Of a stretch of DNA of 45,978 nt, positions 1-8,657 are shown piece by piece. Position 1 is the first letter of the stretch. Each line of letters starts with the position of its first letter. The position numbers and the translations under genes are program-made. The DNA lies in contig CAMWQU010000018.1 in assembly GCA_947176535.1 (NCBI GenBank), positions 1 to 45,978 of the forward strand. Direction: 5' to 3'. A model generated the notes under the pieces. It had not been told where the DNA came from. It made no database searches and saw nothing but the letters and a program-made list of their open reading frames with translations. The DNA is from an uncultured Prevotellaceae bacterium. Lineage in GTDB: Bacteria; Bacteroidota; Bacteroidia; Bacteroidales; Bacteroidaceae.

Positions 1-1
1 A

Positions 2-1093
2 TATGATGTTCAAACAAAGGAAGTCCAGAAGCTAACTGACAACAATAAACTCTATTCGGCTAAATACACTAATGAAAAAGGTTATGAGCCTACTGAATTT
101 AAGCTAAATATTATATCTGGCGAATTGACGTATCCATGGAGCGAGTTAGGAAAGAATGATTTAGAATCCCTAACCAAGAATACAGTGCTCTACCTTGATG
201 ATAATAAAGACGTTACAGTAGCAGTAGCTAAGACAAATCCCAATATTGCTGTTAAAAACGGACTTAAAGGAGCCTATACCTGCTATAATACGGTACTAAG
301 CGATGATGCGAAGGATCCGGAATTTTATATCCCCATTGACTTTGATGCCAAGAAAGTGACCTACAACCGTGAATTTAATTCGAAGTATGCGGCCGTATGC
401 TTTCCTTTCACTTTGACAAAGGCCATTCAGGACGAATTAGGAATTGATGCTGCATACCAGTTCTTTGAGGCAAACACAGAGACCGGGGTGATGTGGTTCA
501 GCCTATGGCAGGATGTTCCGGCCAATCAGCCTTGCATTATTACGCTGAAGGATGGTGTCTCCGGTGACATCTTTGCTAATAAAAACGACGTAGATTTTTC
601 GTTTAAGCTGACTCCCGAGAAACTGGTTGCAAAAGATAAGAATGAAAAGGAAACATTTTATGGCACCTATAAATATACCACAGCCTCGGGCTTGTTAAAT
701 GGAAACGTAACTGATGCGATTTATGGCATTCAGAATGGCGAGTTGGTGAAAACCAAAGAAACTGCAAAGTTCAAGGCTTTCAGAAGTTATGTTCGCACAG
801 TGAACATTCCAACCACTGCCGGTGCTCCGAGTTTCAAAATCGGTCTGATGGACGAGGATGGCAACGAACTTTCTACAGCCATCGAGACTGTAACGGGCGA
901 AATTGTCAGCGGCTTCAAGGCTAAGGGCAGCGACAACGCTATCGAGATTATCACGGACAAGGCTTGTCAGGTGAAAGTGTATGCCCTGAACGGGGCTCTC
1001 GTGAAGTCCACCCGAGTGGAGGCCGGTGTTACCTCACTGCCCGTCAAGGCCGGCATGTATGTGGTGAACGGAGCCAAAGTGATTGTTAAATAA
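2..1093 (+). CDS. Surface/secreted protein, 3' part (5' end outside window)
   Basis: The frame is open from base 2 with no start codon or signal peptide, so the gene begins before the window; about 363 residues are visible. It is a clear paralogue of the protein at 14113-16368: both share a block beginning (S/T)YNR(E/S)F, then AVCFPF/TVCLPF, then a WF.xxQD-like stretch, then DEDGN, and both end in an almost identical C-terminal module (KVYALNGALVKS ... GMYVVNGAKVIVK). That last module resembles the C-terminal sorting domains of type IX secretion cargo (an xVYxxxGxLVK strand, then an AGxYVVN turn, then a basic tail), so export to the cell surface is a reasonable inference. The ligand or role is unknown. 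A 58-aa peptide gene follows 48 bp downstream on the same strand, the same order as in the second copy. Confidence 0.75.
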   Translation, partial: YDVQTKEVQKLTDNNKLYSAKYTNEKGYEPTEFKLNIISGELTYPWSELGKNDLESLTKNTVLYLDDNKDVTVAVAKTNPNIAVKNGLKGAYTCYNTVLSDDAKDPEFYIPIDFDAKKVTYNREFNSKYAAVCFPFTLTKAIQDELGIDAAYQFFEANTETGVMWFSLWQDVPANQPCIITLKDGVSGDIFANKNDVDFSFKLTPEKLVAKDKNEKETFYGTYKYTTASGLLNGNVTDAIYGIQNGELVKTKETAKFKAFRSYVRTVNIPTTAGAPSFKIGLMDEDGNELSTAIETVTGEIVSGFKAKGSDNAIEIITDKACQVKVYALNGALVKSTRVEAGVTSLPVKAGMYVVNGAKVIVK

Positions 1094-1141
1094 TCTTCTT
1101 CAGTACGAATTTATTGAACCTTATTTAGAAAATAGTAAATT

Positions 1142-1318
1142 ATGAAAAAGATACAATATATCAGTCCTGCATGCAAGGTAATAAATGTCAATGTGGAAAG
1201 CCACTTTCTCAACTTCTCTATAACCGGTGATAACGGATCAATAGGAACAAGACCCGGAGAGGCTGATGGCGATGACATGGACGTCAAGGGCGAAGGCAAC
1301 TTCTGGGACGAGTGGTAA
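1142..1318 (+). CDS. Small conserved peptide with FWDEW tail, copy 1 (58 aa)
   Basis: An ATG-started 58-codon frame directly downstream of the surface protein gene. The N-terminus (MKKIQYISPACKVINVNVES) aligns position for position with the second copy at 13914-14093: M1, K3, Y6, P9, A10, V13, I14, V16, E19 and S20 are identical. The middle is Gly/Asp-rich and differs, and the last ten residues, KGEGNFWDEW, differ from copy 2 at one position. Conservation at both ends with a variable middle and the same genomic neighbour shows that it is a real gene. There is no clear signal peptide or membrane segment. Y6xxP9 resembles the YxxP leader motif bound by PqqD-like domains in lasso-peptide systems, so a peptide precursor is one option; a small partner of the surface protein is another. 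Function unknown. Confidence 0.8.
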   Translation: MKKIQYISPACKVINVNVESHFLNFSITGDNGSIGTRPGEADGDDMDVKGEGNFWDEW

Positions 1319-1352
1319 TCACATAAGCCCTTTACAAGAAAGTAATAAAAGA

Positions 1353-1393
1353 AGTTCCGGCATCCATGCTTATAAGTCATGGGTGCCGGAACT
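1353..1393 (+). terminator. Hairpin terminator after the surface protein/peptide pair
   Basis: A 16-bp stem with one G-U pair (1353-1368 pairing 1378-1393, agttccgg... / ...ccggaact) and a 9-nt loop lies 34 bp after the small peptide stop codon. It has no long T-run. Its position between the cassette and the polysaccharide locus supports a terminator. Confidence 0.6.
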
Positions 1394-1540
1394 CTATTCT
1401 GTCATTCTGCAAGCAACGCTCGATGTGCCAAATGGGCCGTTAATCGTAAAAAAACGATTGATATTTACAATATTTTAACGCTTTCAGAGTTTATGTAGAA
1501 GACAATATATATAATACAGGTATAAAAACAAGCATAACAC

Positions 1541-2167
1541 GTGATACTCTCCGAAGATAAGTACGTAGATGGGATGAACTGTGCCGAGCGTCTGGTGAAG
1601 CGGACGTTTGACATTTTGGCATCCTTTGTCGGCCTGCTGTTGCTGTCGCCGGCTTTTCTTTATGTCTATGTCCGCCTGAAGCGTCAGGGCGACGGGCCCG
1701 TCATTTTTCGTCAGGAACGTATCGGACTGGGCGGGCGGCCTTTCCACATCCTGAAGTTCCGCACCATGCGCATGGATGCCGAGCGGGAGGGGAAGCCGAT
1801 GTTGGCCGAAGCGGGCGATGACCGCCTGACCCCCGTCGGTAAGTTCCTGCGCGAGCACCATCTCGACGAGCTGCCCCAGTTGTGGAATGTCTTTGTCGGC
1901 GACATGTCGTTCGTTGGGCCCCGGCCGGAGCGTAAATACTTCATCGACCTGATTATGAAAGAGAACCCCGATTACATATACCTCTACCGGATGCGGCCGG
2001 GCATCACCTCGCTGGCCACCATCTACAACGGCTACACGGACACGATGGAGAAGATGCTCATACGCTTGCAGATGGATCTCGAATACCTGCAGAAGCGTAG
2101 CCTGTGGCTCGACCTCCGCATCGTGCTCACGACCGTGAGCCTGATCGGTCACGGGAAGAAGTTCTGA
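1541..2167 (+). CDS. Undecaprenyl-phosphate sugar-1-phosphate transferase (PglC/WcaJ-type catalytic domain)
   Basis: Bacterial sugar transferase family (PF02397), which moves a sugar-1-phosphate from a nucleotide sugar to undecaprenyl phosphate at the inner membrane and so starts repeat-unit assembly. One N-terminal hydrophobic segment (FDILASFVGLLLLSPAFLYVYV) is followed by the family motifs: FRQERIG, LKFRTMRMDAE, LREHHLDELPQLWNV and MSFVGPRPE. At about 208 aa it is the short form with the catalytic domain only, lacking the four-helix N-terminal module of WcaJ. The frame opens with GTG at 1541; ATG at 1574 (MNCAERL) is an equally likely start. It is the first gene of the exopolysaccharide locus and lies 46 bp before the export gene. 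I saw no TAnnTTTG promoter and no UpxY-type regulator or invertible promoter ahead of it. Sugar specificity cannot be read from the sequence. Confidence 0.92.
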   Translation: MILSEDKYVDGMNCAERLVKRTFDILASFVGLLLLSPAFLYVYVRLKRQGDGPVIFRQERIGLGGRPFHILKFRTMRMDAEREGKPMLAEAGDDRLTPVGKFLREHHLDELPQLWNVFVGDMSFVGPRPERKYFIDLIMKENPDYIYLYRMRPGITSLATIYNGYTDTMEKMLIRLQMDLEYLQKRSLWLDLRIVLTTVSLIGHGKKF

Positions 2168-2212
2168 GGAGGGGAATACGAAACTTGAAAACTACGAAGT
2201 CAGAAAACAGAT

Positions 2213-4804
2213 ATGAAAGCAAATAGACTTGTCTTGCTATTGGTCATGCTCTTTGGCGTGGCCAACATCCGGTTCTCCACATTCAGCCTCCGGGTGGGCG
2301 TGGCTATGGCACAGACGATGACCGACAATCAGGTTATCCAGTTCGTGCAGAAGGAACAGGCGCGGGGCGCCAATCAGCAGAGCATCGTGCAGAAGCTGTT
2401 GCAGAAGGGCGTCACGGCCGAGCAGTTGCGCCGCATCCGCAGAAAGTACGAGCAGGAGCAGAGTGGCATGGGGGCCGTCGATCTGACGGGAAAGACCACC
2501 GACAACACCGCCAATCGCCAACGCACGAGCAAAGAGAAAGCCGAAGAGAAACTGAGGCAGCAGAACAACTACATGTTGCGCATGCAACGCAGTGAGGACA
2601 ATTACCTGTATATGACCCGTGAGGAGCGGAATGCGGAGCTGAACGACGAAATCGGCTTCCTCGACATCGACTCGCTCGCCTACTACCAGAACCTGCTCCG
2701 CGACGAGGGTCGGGAGAATGAAGTGTTCGGCCGCAACATCTTCAACAACCGTTTGCTGACTTTCGAACCCAGCCTGAACATCGCCACGCCGGCCAACTAC
2801 CGATTGGGCCCGGGCGATGTGGTTGTCATCGACGTGTGGGGAGCCAGTCAGGAGACGTTCCAGGGCACCATATCGCCCGACGGCTATGTGGTCATTGAGG
2901 GTGTCGGGCCTATCAAGCTGGGTGGCCTCAGTGTCAGTCAGGCCACGGCCTTGGTGAAAAACCGTCTCGGGCAGTTCTACTCCGACTGCCAGTTCTCACT
3001 GGCACTTGGTGAGACGCGCAGCATACAGGTGCAGGTCATCGGTGAAGTGCGGATGCCCGGCACCTACACGCTTTCGGGCTTCGCAACCGCATTCAATGCA
3101 CTCTATGCTGCAGGGGGCATCAACGACATAGGTACGCTACGCAACATCCGGGTGTACCGCTCCGGCCGCCAACTGGCTGTCATCGACGTCTACGATTACC
3201 TGCTCAACGGCAATGCCACGGGCGACGTCCGTCTGCAGGACAACGACGTCATCAGCGTAGATGCCTACGAAACACTGGTCTGCATACGCGGAAAGGTGAA
3301 GCGCCCCATGTTCTACGAAATGAGAAGCTCGGAGAGCGTCCGCCAGTTGCTGACCGACGCGGGAGGCTTCACCGGAGACGCTTTCACCAAGAACGTCCGC
3401 CTCACCCGCAAGGCCGGCAGTGAGTACAGCATGCACACGGTGGACGAGTTTAAGATGGCTTCCTTTACGCTCATGGACGGAGACTCCGTCTTCGTGGACA
3501 GCGTACCGGCCCGCTTCAGCAACATGGTGGAGGTGCGGGGTGCCGTGCGTCATGCCGGACAGTACGAACTGGGCGGCGACGTGCAGACCGTGCGCGGACT
3601 GTTGCAGGTGGCCGAGGGGCTACGTGAGGACGCTTTCCGCAACCGTGCCGTCATCCACCGCGAGAAAGAGGATTTGTCTCTCGAATTGCTCAGTGTGGAC
3701 ATCGAGGGCATACTCAACGGAACTGTGGCCGACGTGCCTTTGCGCAAGAACGACGTTCTGTTCGTGCCCAGCACCATCGAAATGAAGGGCGAACAGACAC
3801 TCACCATCTCCGGCGAGGTCATCTATCCCGGCGTGTACCAGTTTGCCGAAAATACCTCCGTCGAAGACCTTATTCTCATGGCCGGCGGACTTACGCCTGC
3901 CGCTTCCACGGCCAAAATTGACATCTTCCGCCGCATCCGCGACGAAAAAGCCACGGAGGCGATATATGCCACCTCGCAGGTGTTCAGTTTCAGCCTCAGC
4001 GACGGTTTCCGCTCCTCGGACAGCACGTTCACGCTCGAACCGTTTGACATCGTGGCCGTGCGCAAGAGTCCGGTTTACAACGAGCAACAGACCGTGAGCG
4101 TGGAAGGGTGTGTGAACTTCGAGGGCTCCTATGCCATGAAGTCCAAGTCCTACCGCCTCTCCGACCTCGTGCGGGATGCCGGAGGCCTCTCTCCGCTGGC
4201 GCATGCCAAGGGCGCACGGCTCACCCGCATGATGACGGAGGAGGAACGCCTGCAACGCGAAAACTCGTTGCGTACCGCGCAGATACAGATGTACGAGGAG
4301 GCCATGCAGAGCGAAAAGCAATACAATATGGCGCAGGCGGACAGTCTCATGAGCCTGAAACTCGACCTTGGTAACACGTACCCCATGTCCATCAATCTGG
4401 AGGAGGCCATCAAGTCCCCCGGCGGATCGGCGGACATCGTCATGCGCGAAGGCGACCTTCTGGTCATTCCGCAGTTCTCCAACACGGTGAAGGTGAGCGG
4501 TGAGGTCATCTATCCCGTCAGCATGGGCTATGTCAAGGGAAAGAAGCTCTCTTACTACATTAAGCGGGCTGGCGGTTACGGCAACCGTGCACGCAAACGC
4601 GGTGCCTATGCCATCTACATGAACGGTTCGGCCGAGAAAATCAACCGCCGCCTGTCCAAGGACATTGAGCCGGGCTGCGAAATCGTGGTGCCGACGCAGA
4701 AGCAGAAGAACCGGATGTCTACCGCCGAGGTTATGGCCCTCACCAGCGGAGGTGCATCGCTGGCGAGCGTGATAGTCGCACTGATAAGTGTAATGAGGAA
4801 GTAA
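2213..4804 (+). CDS. Polysaccharide export outer-membrane protein with multiple SLBB domains (Wza family)
   Basis: 863-aa Wza-like protein that forms or gates the outer-membrane/periplasmic channel for polysaccharide export. A signal peptide at residues 1-33 (hydrophobic LVLLLVMLFGVA, cleavage near AMAQ) is followed by a Gln/Arg-rich helical region to about residue 150. A poly-export domain starts near residue 198 (LGPGDVVVIDVWG), then several SLBB-like beta-grasp repeats marked by VIGEVRMPGTY, IRGKVKRPMFY, VRGAVRHAGQY, ISGEVIYPGVY, VEGCVNFEGSY and VSGEVIYP. A final hydrophobic helix (GGASLASVIVALISV) may anchor the C-terminus. It is much longer than E. coli Wza (about 380 aa), as is common in Bacteroidetes. 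No lipobox cysteine was seen. It sits 3 bp before the Wzz-like gene, consistent with a paired export complex. Confidence 0.92.
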   Translation: MKANRLVLLLVMLFGVANIRFSTFSLRVGVAMAQTMTDNQVIQFVQKEQARGANQQSIVQKLLQKGVTAEQLRRIRRKYEQEQSGMGAVDLTGKTTDNTANRQRTSKEKAEEKLRQQNNYMLRMQRSEDNYLYMTREERNAELNDEIGFLDIDSLAYYQNLLRDEGRENEVFGRNIFNNRLLTFEPSLNIATPANYRLGPGDVVVIDVWGASQETFQGTISPDGYVVIEGVGPIKLGGLSVSQATALVKNRLGQFYSDCQFSLALGETRSIQVQVIGEVRMPGTYTLSGFATAFNALYAAGGINDIGTLRNIRVYRSGRQLAVIDVYDYLLNGNATGDVRLQDNDVISVDAYETLVCIRGKVKRPMFYEMRSSESVRQLLTDAGGFTGDAFTKNVRLTRKAGSEYSMHTVDEFKMASFTLMDGDSVFVDSVPARFSNMVEVRGAVRHAGQYELGGDVQTVRGLLQVAEGLREDAFRNRAVIHREKEDLSLELLSVDIEGILNGTVADVPLRKNDVLFVPSTIEMKGEQTLTISGEVIYPGVYQFAENTSVEDLILMAGGLTPAASTAKIDIFRRIRDEKATEAIYATSQVFSFSLSDGFRSSDSTFTLEPFDIVAVRKSPVYNEQQTVSVEGCVNFEGSYAMKSKSYRLSDLVRDAGGLSPLAHAKGARLTRMMTEEERLQRENSLRTAQIQMYEEAMQSEKQYNMAQADSLMSLKLDLGNTYPMSINLEEAIKSPGGSADIVMREGDLLVIPQFSNTVKVSGEVIYPVSMGYVKGKKLSYYIKRAGGYGNRARKRGAYAIYMNGSAEKINRRLSKDIEPGCEIVVPTQKQKNRMSTAEVMALTSGGASLASVIVALISVMRK

Positions 4805-4807
4805 GCC

Positions 4808-5875
4808 ATGAAAGAACAAAACAGCAACGAATACATCGACCTGCGCGAGGTCGTGCAGAAAGTGCGGAAGGCCAAAAAGACTTTCCTGAAAGTATGGGGC
4901 GTGACGTTTGTGTTGGCTTGTGTGTGGATTCTTCCCATCCCGCGCACCTACGATGCGGAGGTTGTGCTGGCTCCCGAATCCACCGAAACCCAACTTTCGG
5001 GGGGCATGCTCGGTTCTCTGGCCTCCTCGTTCGGTTTCAACTTAGGGGCGGCCGGCGGTTCCGATGCACTGTACCCGATGCTTTATCCGGATATCGTCGA
5101 GTCGAGCGACTTTATGGTCAGCCTGTTCGACATACAGGTGAGGAAGGCTGACGGTTCACTTTCTACGGACTACTATACTTACCTTACGAAGCATCAGAAG
5201 ATTAGTTTCTACCGTTGGCCTTTGGTGCTGCTGGCAAGGTGGAAGAAAAAGATGTTCCCTCCTGCAAACTACGCTCAGGGTGCAAAGGGAGGCAAGATAG
5301 ACGCTTTCCGCCTTTCGTATGACCAGGCAGAGCTCGTCAAGGGAATGAAGCAACTCATAACGTGCAAAATCGACAAGAAGACGGACGTCATTACGATTTG
5401 TGTCACCGACCAAGACCCGCTCATCAGTGCCATGATGGCCGACAGCGTGCGGGCCCGTCTGCAACTCTTCATTACGGACTATCGCACCAGTAAGGCCCGT
5501 ATCGACAAGGAGTATTACGAACGCCTGACGGTTGAGGCAAAGGCTGCTTACGAGGAGGCCACGGCCCGTTATGGACACTACTGCGACACGCATCGCGACA
5601 TTATCCTGCAGTCCATGATGTCCGATCGGGATGCTTTGGAGAATGATATGCAGATGAAGTATCAGACCTATCAGGCCATGTCTACCCAACTGGAGGCGGC
5701 AAAGGCCAAGGTGCAGGAGCGAACGCCGGCTTTCACCATTCTGCAGGGAGCATCGGTTCCCGTGAAACCGCAGCATCCCAAGCGCATGATATTCATATTG
5801 GGTATGCTGATTCTTTCCACCTTCGGCGCAACGCTGTATGTGTTGCGGGATGAGCTGAAGAAGACCATCAACTAA
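4808..5875 (+). CDS. Chain-length determinant / polysaccharide co-polymerase (Wzz family)
   Basis: 355-aa inner-membrane Wzz-type protein. One membrane span near the N-terminus (residues about 32-50, VWGVTFVLACVWILPIP) and one near the C-terminus (about 327-347, MIFILGMLILSTFGATLYVL) flank a periplasmic domain with a long helical stretch (residues about 225-300, LTVEAKAAYEEATARYGHYC). The C-terminal P-rich motif before the second span (PVKPQHPKRM) is typical of the family. It controls polymer length together with the polymerase and export protein. There is no C-terminal tyrosine-kinase domain, so it is the kinase-free form. It begins 3 bp after the export gene, so the two are probably translated together. 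Confidence 0.9.
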   Translation: MKEQNSNEYIDLREVVQKVRKAKKTFLKVWGVTFVLACVWILPIPRTYDAEVVLAPESTETQLSGGMLGSLASSFGFNLGAAGGSDALYPMLYPDIVESSDFMVSLFDIQVRKADGSLSTDYYTYLTKHQKISFYRWPLVLLARWKKKMFPPANYAQGAKGGKIDAFRLSYDQAELVKGMKQLITCKIDKKTDVITICVTDQDPLISAMMADSVRARLQLFITDYRTSKARIDKEYYERLTVEAKAAYEEATARYGHYCDTHRDIILQSMMSDRDALENDMQMKYQTYQAMSTQLEAAKAKVQERTPAFTILQGASVPVKPQHPKRMIFILGMLILSTFGATLYVLRDELKKTIN

Positions 5876-5910
5876 GGACGGAAAACGTCCGTATAATCGT
5901 TATTCCCATC

Positions 5911-7431
5911 ATGGCTCCGGAAAAACGCATAATCGTCAATACACTGGTGCAGTACGCTAAGGCTGTTATCACTACGGCTGTATCGCTGTATGCCGTGCGA
6001 GTGGTACTGGAGGCCCTGACGGATTCCGACTACGGGCTGTATCAACTGATAGCGGGCGTCGTGGTCATGCTGGGCTTCATCACCAATTCGCTCATTGTCA
6101 CCACACAACGCTACATTTCTCTGCTTTACGGACGTTGCGGTACCGGCGATGTCCGCCGTCTTTTCGTAAGCAGCATGTTGCTGCATTTTATCATCGGGGC
6201 CGGGCTTATGCTCCTGCTGGCGGCGATTGAGCCGTGGCTGATGTCCGATGTGCTCAACATACCGCCGCAGCGCGTGAGTGTGGCGATAAAGCTCTATTTC
6301 ATCACCGCCTTCATCCTTTTTGTGACCATTCTTTCCGCTCCACTCAAGGCTCTCTTCATTGCACGGGAGAATATCACGTTCATTTCCGTTGTAGAGGTAG
6401 CCGATGCCATGCTGAAACTGCTTGTGGCTTTCCTGCTGCTCTCGCTTTCGGGCAACAGACTGCTCATCTATGTATGGGCCATGGCCGGCATACAGATACT
6501 CAATTTCTGCGTCTTCTATCTCTACGCGTTATGCTTCTATCCGGAGTGCACCCTGCTGTTCCGGCGTAAAGAGTTCAGCCGCAGTTATATGATGCAGTTG
6601 CTGGGATTCGCCGGTTGGACAACCTATGGGATGGGAGCCGTGACGGCAAGGGCGCAAGGGATTGCTGTCGTACTGAATCACTTTTTCGGAACAGCCATCA
6701 ATGCGGCTTATGGGATAGCCAATCAGGTCTATATGGGACTTACGATAGTCACGACCTCCATTTTCAACGCCATGAATCCGCAGATTATGAAGGCCGAGGG
6801 CGAGGGAAACCGTCAGAAAGTGCTGAATATGGCAGGACGGGAAAGCAAATATTCGCTGTCGTTGATGGTTATTGTGGCGATTCCGGTCATCTTTGAGATA
6901 GACGGCATTTTGGGGCTTTGGCTGAAAGAGGTGCCCGAACATACGGCTCTCTTCTGCCGTTTTATCCTTATCTCGTTCCTGCTCGACCTGCTTACGTTGG
7001 GATTCAATACTGCCGTGCAGGCTATTGGCAAGCTACAGACCTACACACTGATCATGTACACTCCCAAACTGCTCACCCTCCCGATTGCGTGGGTGATTCT
7101 GAAGACGACAGGCAGCGTCTCCTGCATGATGTGGGCCTATATGGTCATAGAGTTTGCCATGGCCATGATGAGAATCCTTTATATGCGCATCAAGTACGAC
7201 CTGAATGTTCCGGACTATGCGAAACGTGTGTTGCTTCCGGCACTCGGTCTGATTGCCACGCTCCTGCTGGTGTGTGGAGGCTGCGTGCAGTTGCCTTTCA
7301 GCGTCCGGCGCATCCTGCTGACTTTCCTGCTCTCTGGTCTGACAGGCATAGGAGTACTGTGGTGCTTTACGTTGAGCCATAATGAACGGAACTATATCAA
7401 GGGACTAATCCGGAATTACAGACGCAGATGA
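5911..7431 (+). CDS. Lipid-linked oligosaccharide flippase (Wzx-like, MOP superfamily)
   Basis: 506-aa integral membrane protein with about 12-14 hydrophobic segments along its length and almost no soluble domain. Its N-terminus (VQYAKAVITTAVSLYAVRVVLEALTD) and the later LLGFAGWTTYG and IANQVY segments fit the polysaccharide biosynthesis (PST/Wzx) branch of the MOP flippases. It would carry the undecaprenyl-linked repeat unit across the inner membrane. It overlaps the next gene by 4 nt (ATGA), placing flippase and polymerase in one translational unit. It could be annotated only as a polysaccharide biosynthesis protein by similarity searches; flippase is the most specific role supported by fold and context. 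Confidence 0.85.
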   Translation: MAPEKRIIVNTLVQYAKAVITTAVSLYAVRVVLEALTDSDYGLYQLIAGVVVMLGFITNSLIVTTQRYISLLYGRCGTGDVRRLFVSSMLLHFIIGAGLMLLLAAIEPWLMSDVLNIPPQRVSVAIKLYFITAFILFVTILSAPLKALFIARENITFISVVEVADAMLKLLVAFLLLSLSGNRLLIYVWAMAGIQILNFCVFYLYALCFYPECTLLFRRKEFSRSYMMQLLGFAGWTTYGMGAVTARAQGIAVVLNHFFGTAINAAYGIANQVYMGLTIVTTSIFNAMNPQIMKAEGEGNRQKVLNMAGRESKYSLSLMVIVAIPVIFEIDGILGLWLKEVPEHTALFCRFILISFLLDLLTLGFNTAVQAIGKLQTYTLIMYTPKLLTLPIAWVILKTTGSVSCMMWAYMVIEFAMAMMRILYMRIKYDLNVPDYAKRVLLPALGLIATLLLVCGGCVQLPFSVRRILLTFLLSGLTGIGVLWCFTLSHNERNYIKGLIRNYRRR

Positions 7432-8657
7432 GAATCAAGGTTCCCAAGATATACCTGTACGAGAAGCAGACACTGGTGCGGCTGCTATTCTATAGCGGCA
7501 TGCTCATTGCCTATTTGGGTTCGCTCAATCCCTGGTTCTTCTGGAGCATCGGAGCACTCAATCTGGTGTTGGCCTCCTCGCTGCTGTTGGGTTCCATGCT
7601 GTTGGCCCGCACAATGAATGCCCCTTTCTTCACCTATGAGAAAATATTCTTCTCCCTGCTTTCCTACGTTGCTATTGTCTCTTACCAGCTTATGGTGAAC
7701 GAGGAGACTTTAGGGGCTTTCCTTGCGTTTCCGTTCAACGTCTTCATATTCTTGAGCCTCTTTATGGTCAGGAAAAACGAATTGGCGGGCCTGGCCGACT
7801 TCATATCCAAGGCGATGGGCATACTGATGCTCTTTTCGATGCCTTTCTTCCTGCTATATCTGGTCGGTTTCCCCTTGCCATCCGTCAATGCGCAGTTCAG
7901 GGACGGCTACTATACTTTCTCCAATTACTTCTTCTTCCTGATAGACGATCGCTTCGTGACTACGATCATCCCCCGCTTCCAGTCCGTGTTTCTGGAACCG
8001 GGACATTTGGGAACGGCCACCACATTCCTGCTTTTTACCCAGATAGGGAAGTGGAAGAAGTGGTACAACATTATCCTGCTTGTTGCCACGCTAATCACCT
8101 TTTCCCTTTCCGCCTACCTCCTGCTTACAGCAGTTGTCATTCTCCATCTCTGGATTCGCCGCAAGCACTTTATCGGGAAATTGCTCGGCGTGGCAGCCTT
8201 ATTTGCGGGCGTCATCACCGCCTCTTTCTTTTACAACGATGGCGACAACATGCTCCACGACCTGATTATTCTCCGTCTGGAGGTGGAGGATGGCGATATT
8301 GTAGGAAACAACCGTGTGACAGAGGATTTCCAGGCGGAGTTCGATAATTTCCTTGAGTCTTCGGACATCTTCCTGGGGCGCGACATGGACTACGATATGT
8401 TCGGTAATTCCGGCTATCAGGTCTTTATCTACGAGAACGGCCTCATCGGCCTGTTCCTGTTGATTGCTTTCTACGGTCTCTCGACCATGCGTTTTCGCGA
8501 CCGACGGGCGTTTGTGTCCGTCATGTTTGTAGCCCTGTTGGCATTCCTTGCGCGCGGCTACCTGATGTCGTACAATTACTATATTCCGTTCTACTGCATG
8601 GCCTATTTCCTGCCGTTTGCGGATGCGGAAACAGAAAAGGAGGAGGAGAGCAGATGA
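7428..8657 (+). CDS. O-antigen/EPS polymerase (Wzy-like)
   Basis: 409-aa membrane protein with about 10-12 predicted spans, a large hydrophilic periplasmic loop in the second half (residues about 280-335) and an LEPGHLGT segment. This arrangement is typical of Wzy polymerases, which join repeat units at the periplasmic face. Sequence conservation in this family is low, so the assignment rests on topology, size and position: it is joined by ATGA overlaps to the flippase upstream and to a glycosyltransferase downstream, and the locus otherwise lacks a polymerase. Confidence 0.75.
   Translation: MRIKVPKIYLYEKQTLVRLLFYSGMLIAYLGSLNPWFFWSIGALNLVLASSLLLGSMLLARTMNAPFFTYEKIFFSLLSYVAIVSYQLMVNEETLGAFLAFPFNVFIFLSLFMVRKNELAGLADFISKAMGILMLFSMPFFLLYLVGFPLPSVNAQFRDGYYTFSNYFFFLIDDRFVTTIIPRFQSVFLEPGHLGTATTFLLFTQIGKWKKWYNIILLVATLITFSLSAYLLLTAVVILHLWIRRKHFIGKLLGVAALFAGVITASFFYNDGDNMLHDLIILRLEVEDGDIVGNNRVTEDFQAEFDNFLESSDIFLGRDMDYDMFGNSGYQVFIYENGLIGLFLLIAFYGLSTMRFRDRRAFVSVMFVALLAFLARGYLMSYNYYIPFYCMAYFLPFADAETEKEEESR

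Noticed and set aside
1394..1540. Invertible promoter or UpxY-type control ahead of the polysaccharide locus
   Set aside because: No paired inverted repeats of the kind used by Bacteroides capsule promoters, only a 6-bp stem at 1442-1459, and no regulator gene.
3620..4993. Long antisense open frame (457 codons, minus strand)
   Set aside because: It lies fully opposite the SLBB export gene, which has recognisable domains. Similar antisense frames at 11480-12754, 28958-29782 and 27788-28933 are explained by the GC-rich third positions of the real genes.
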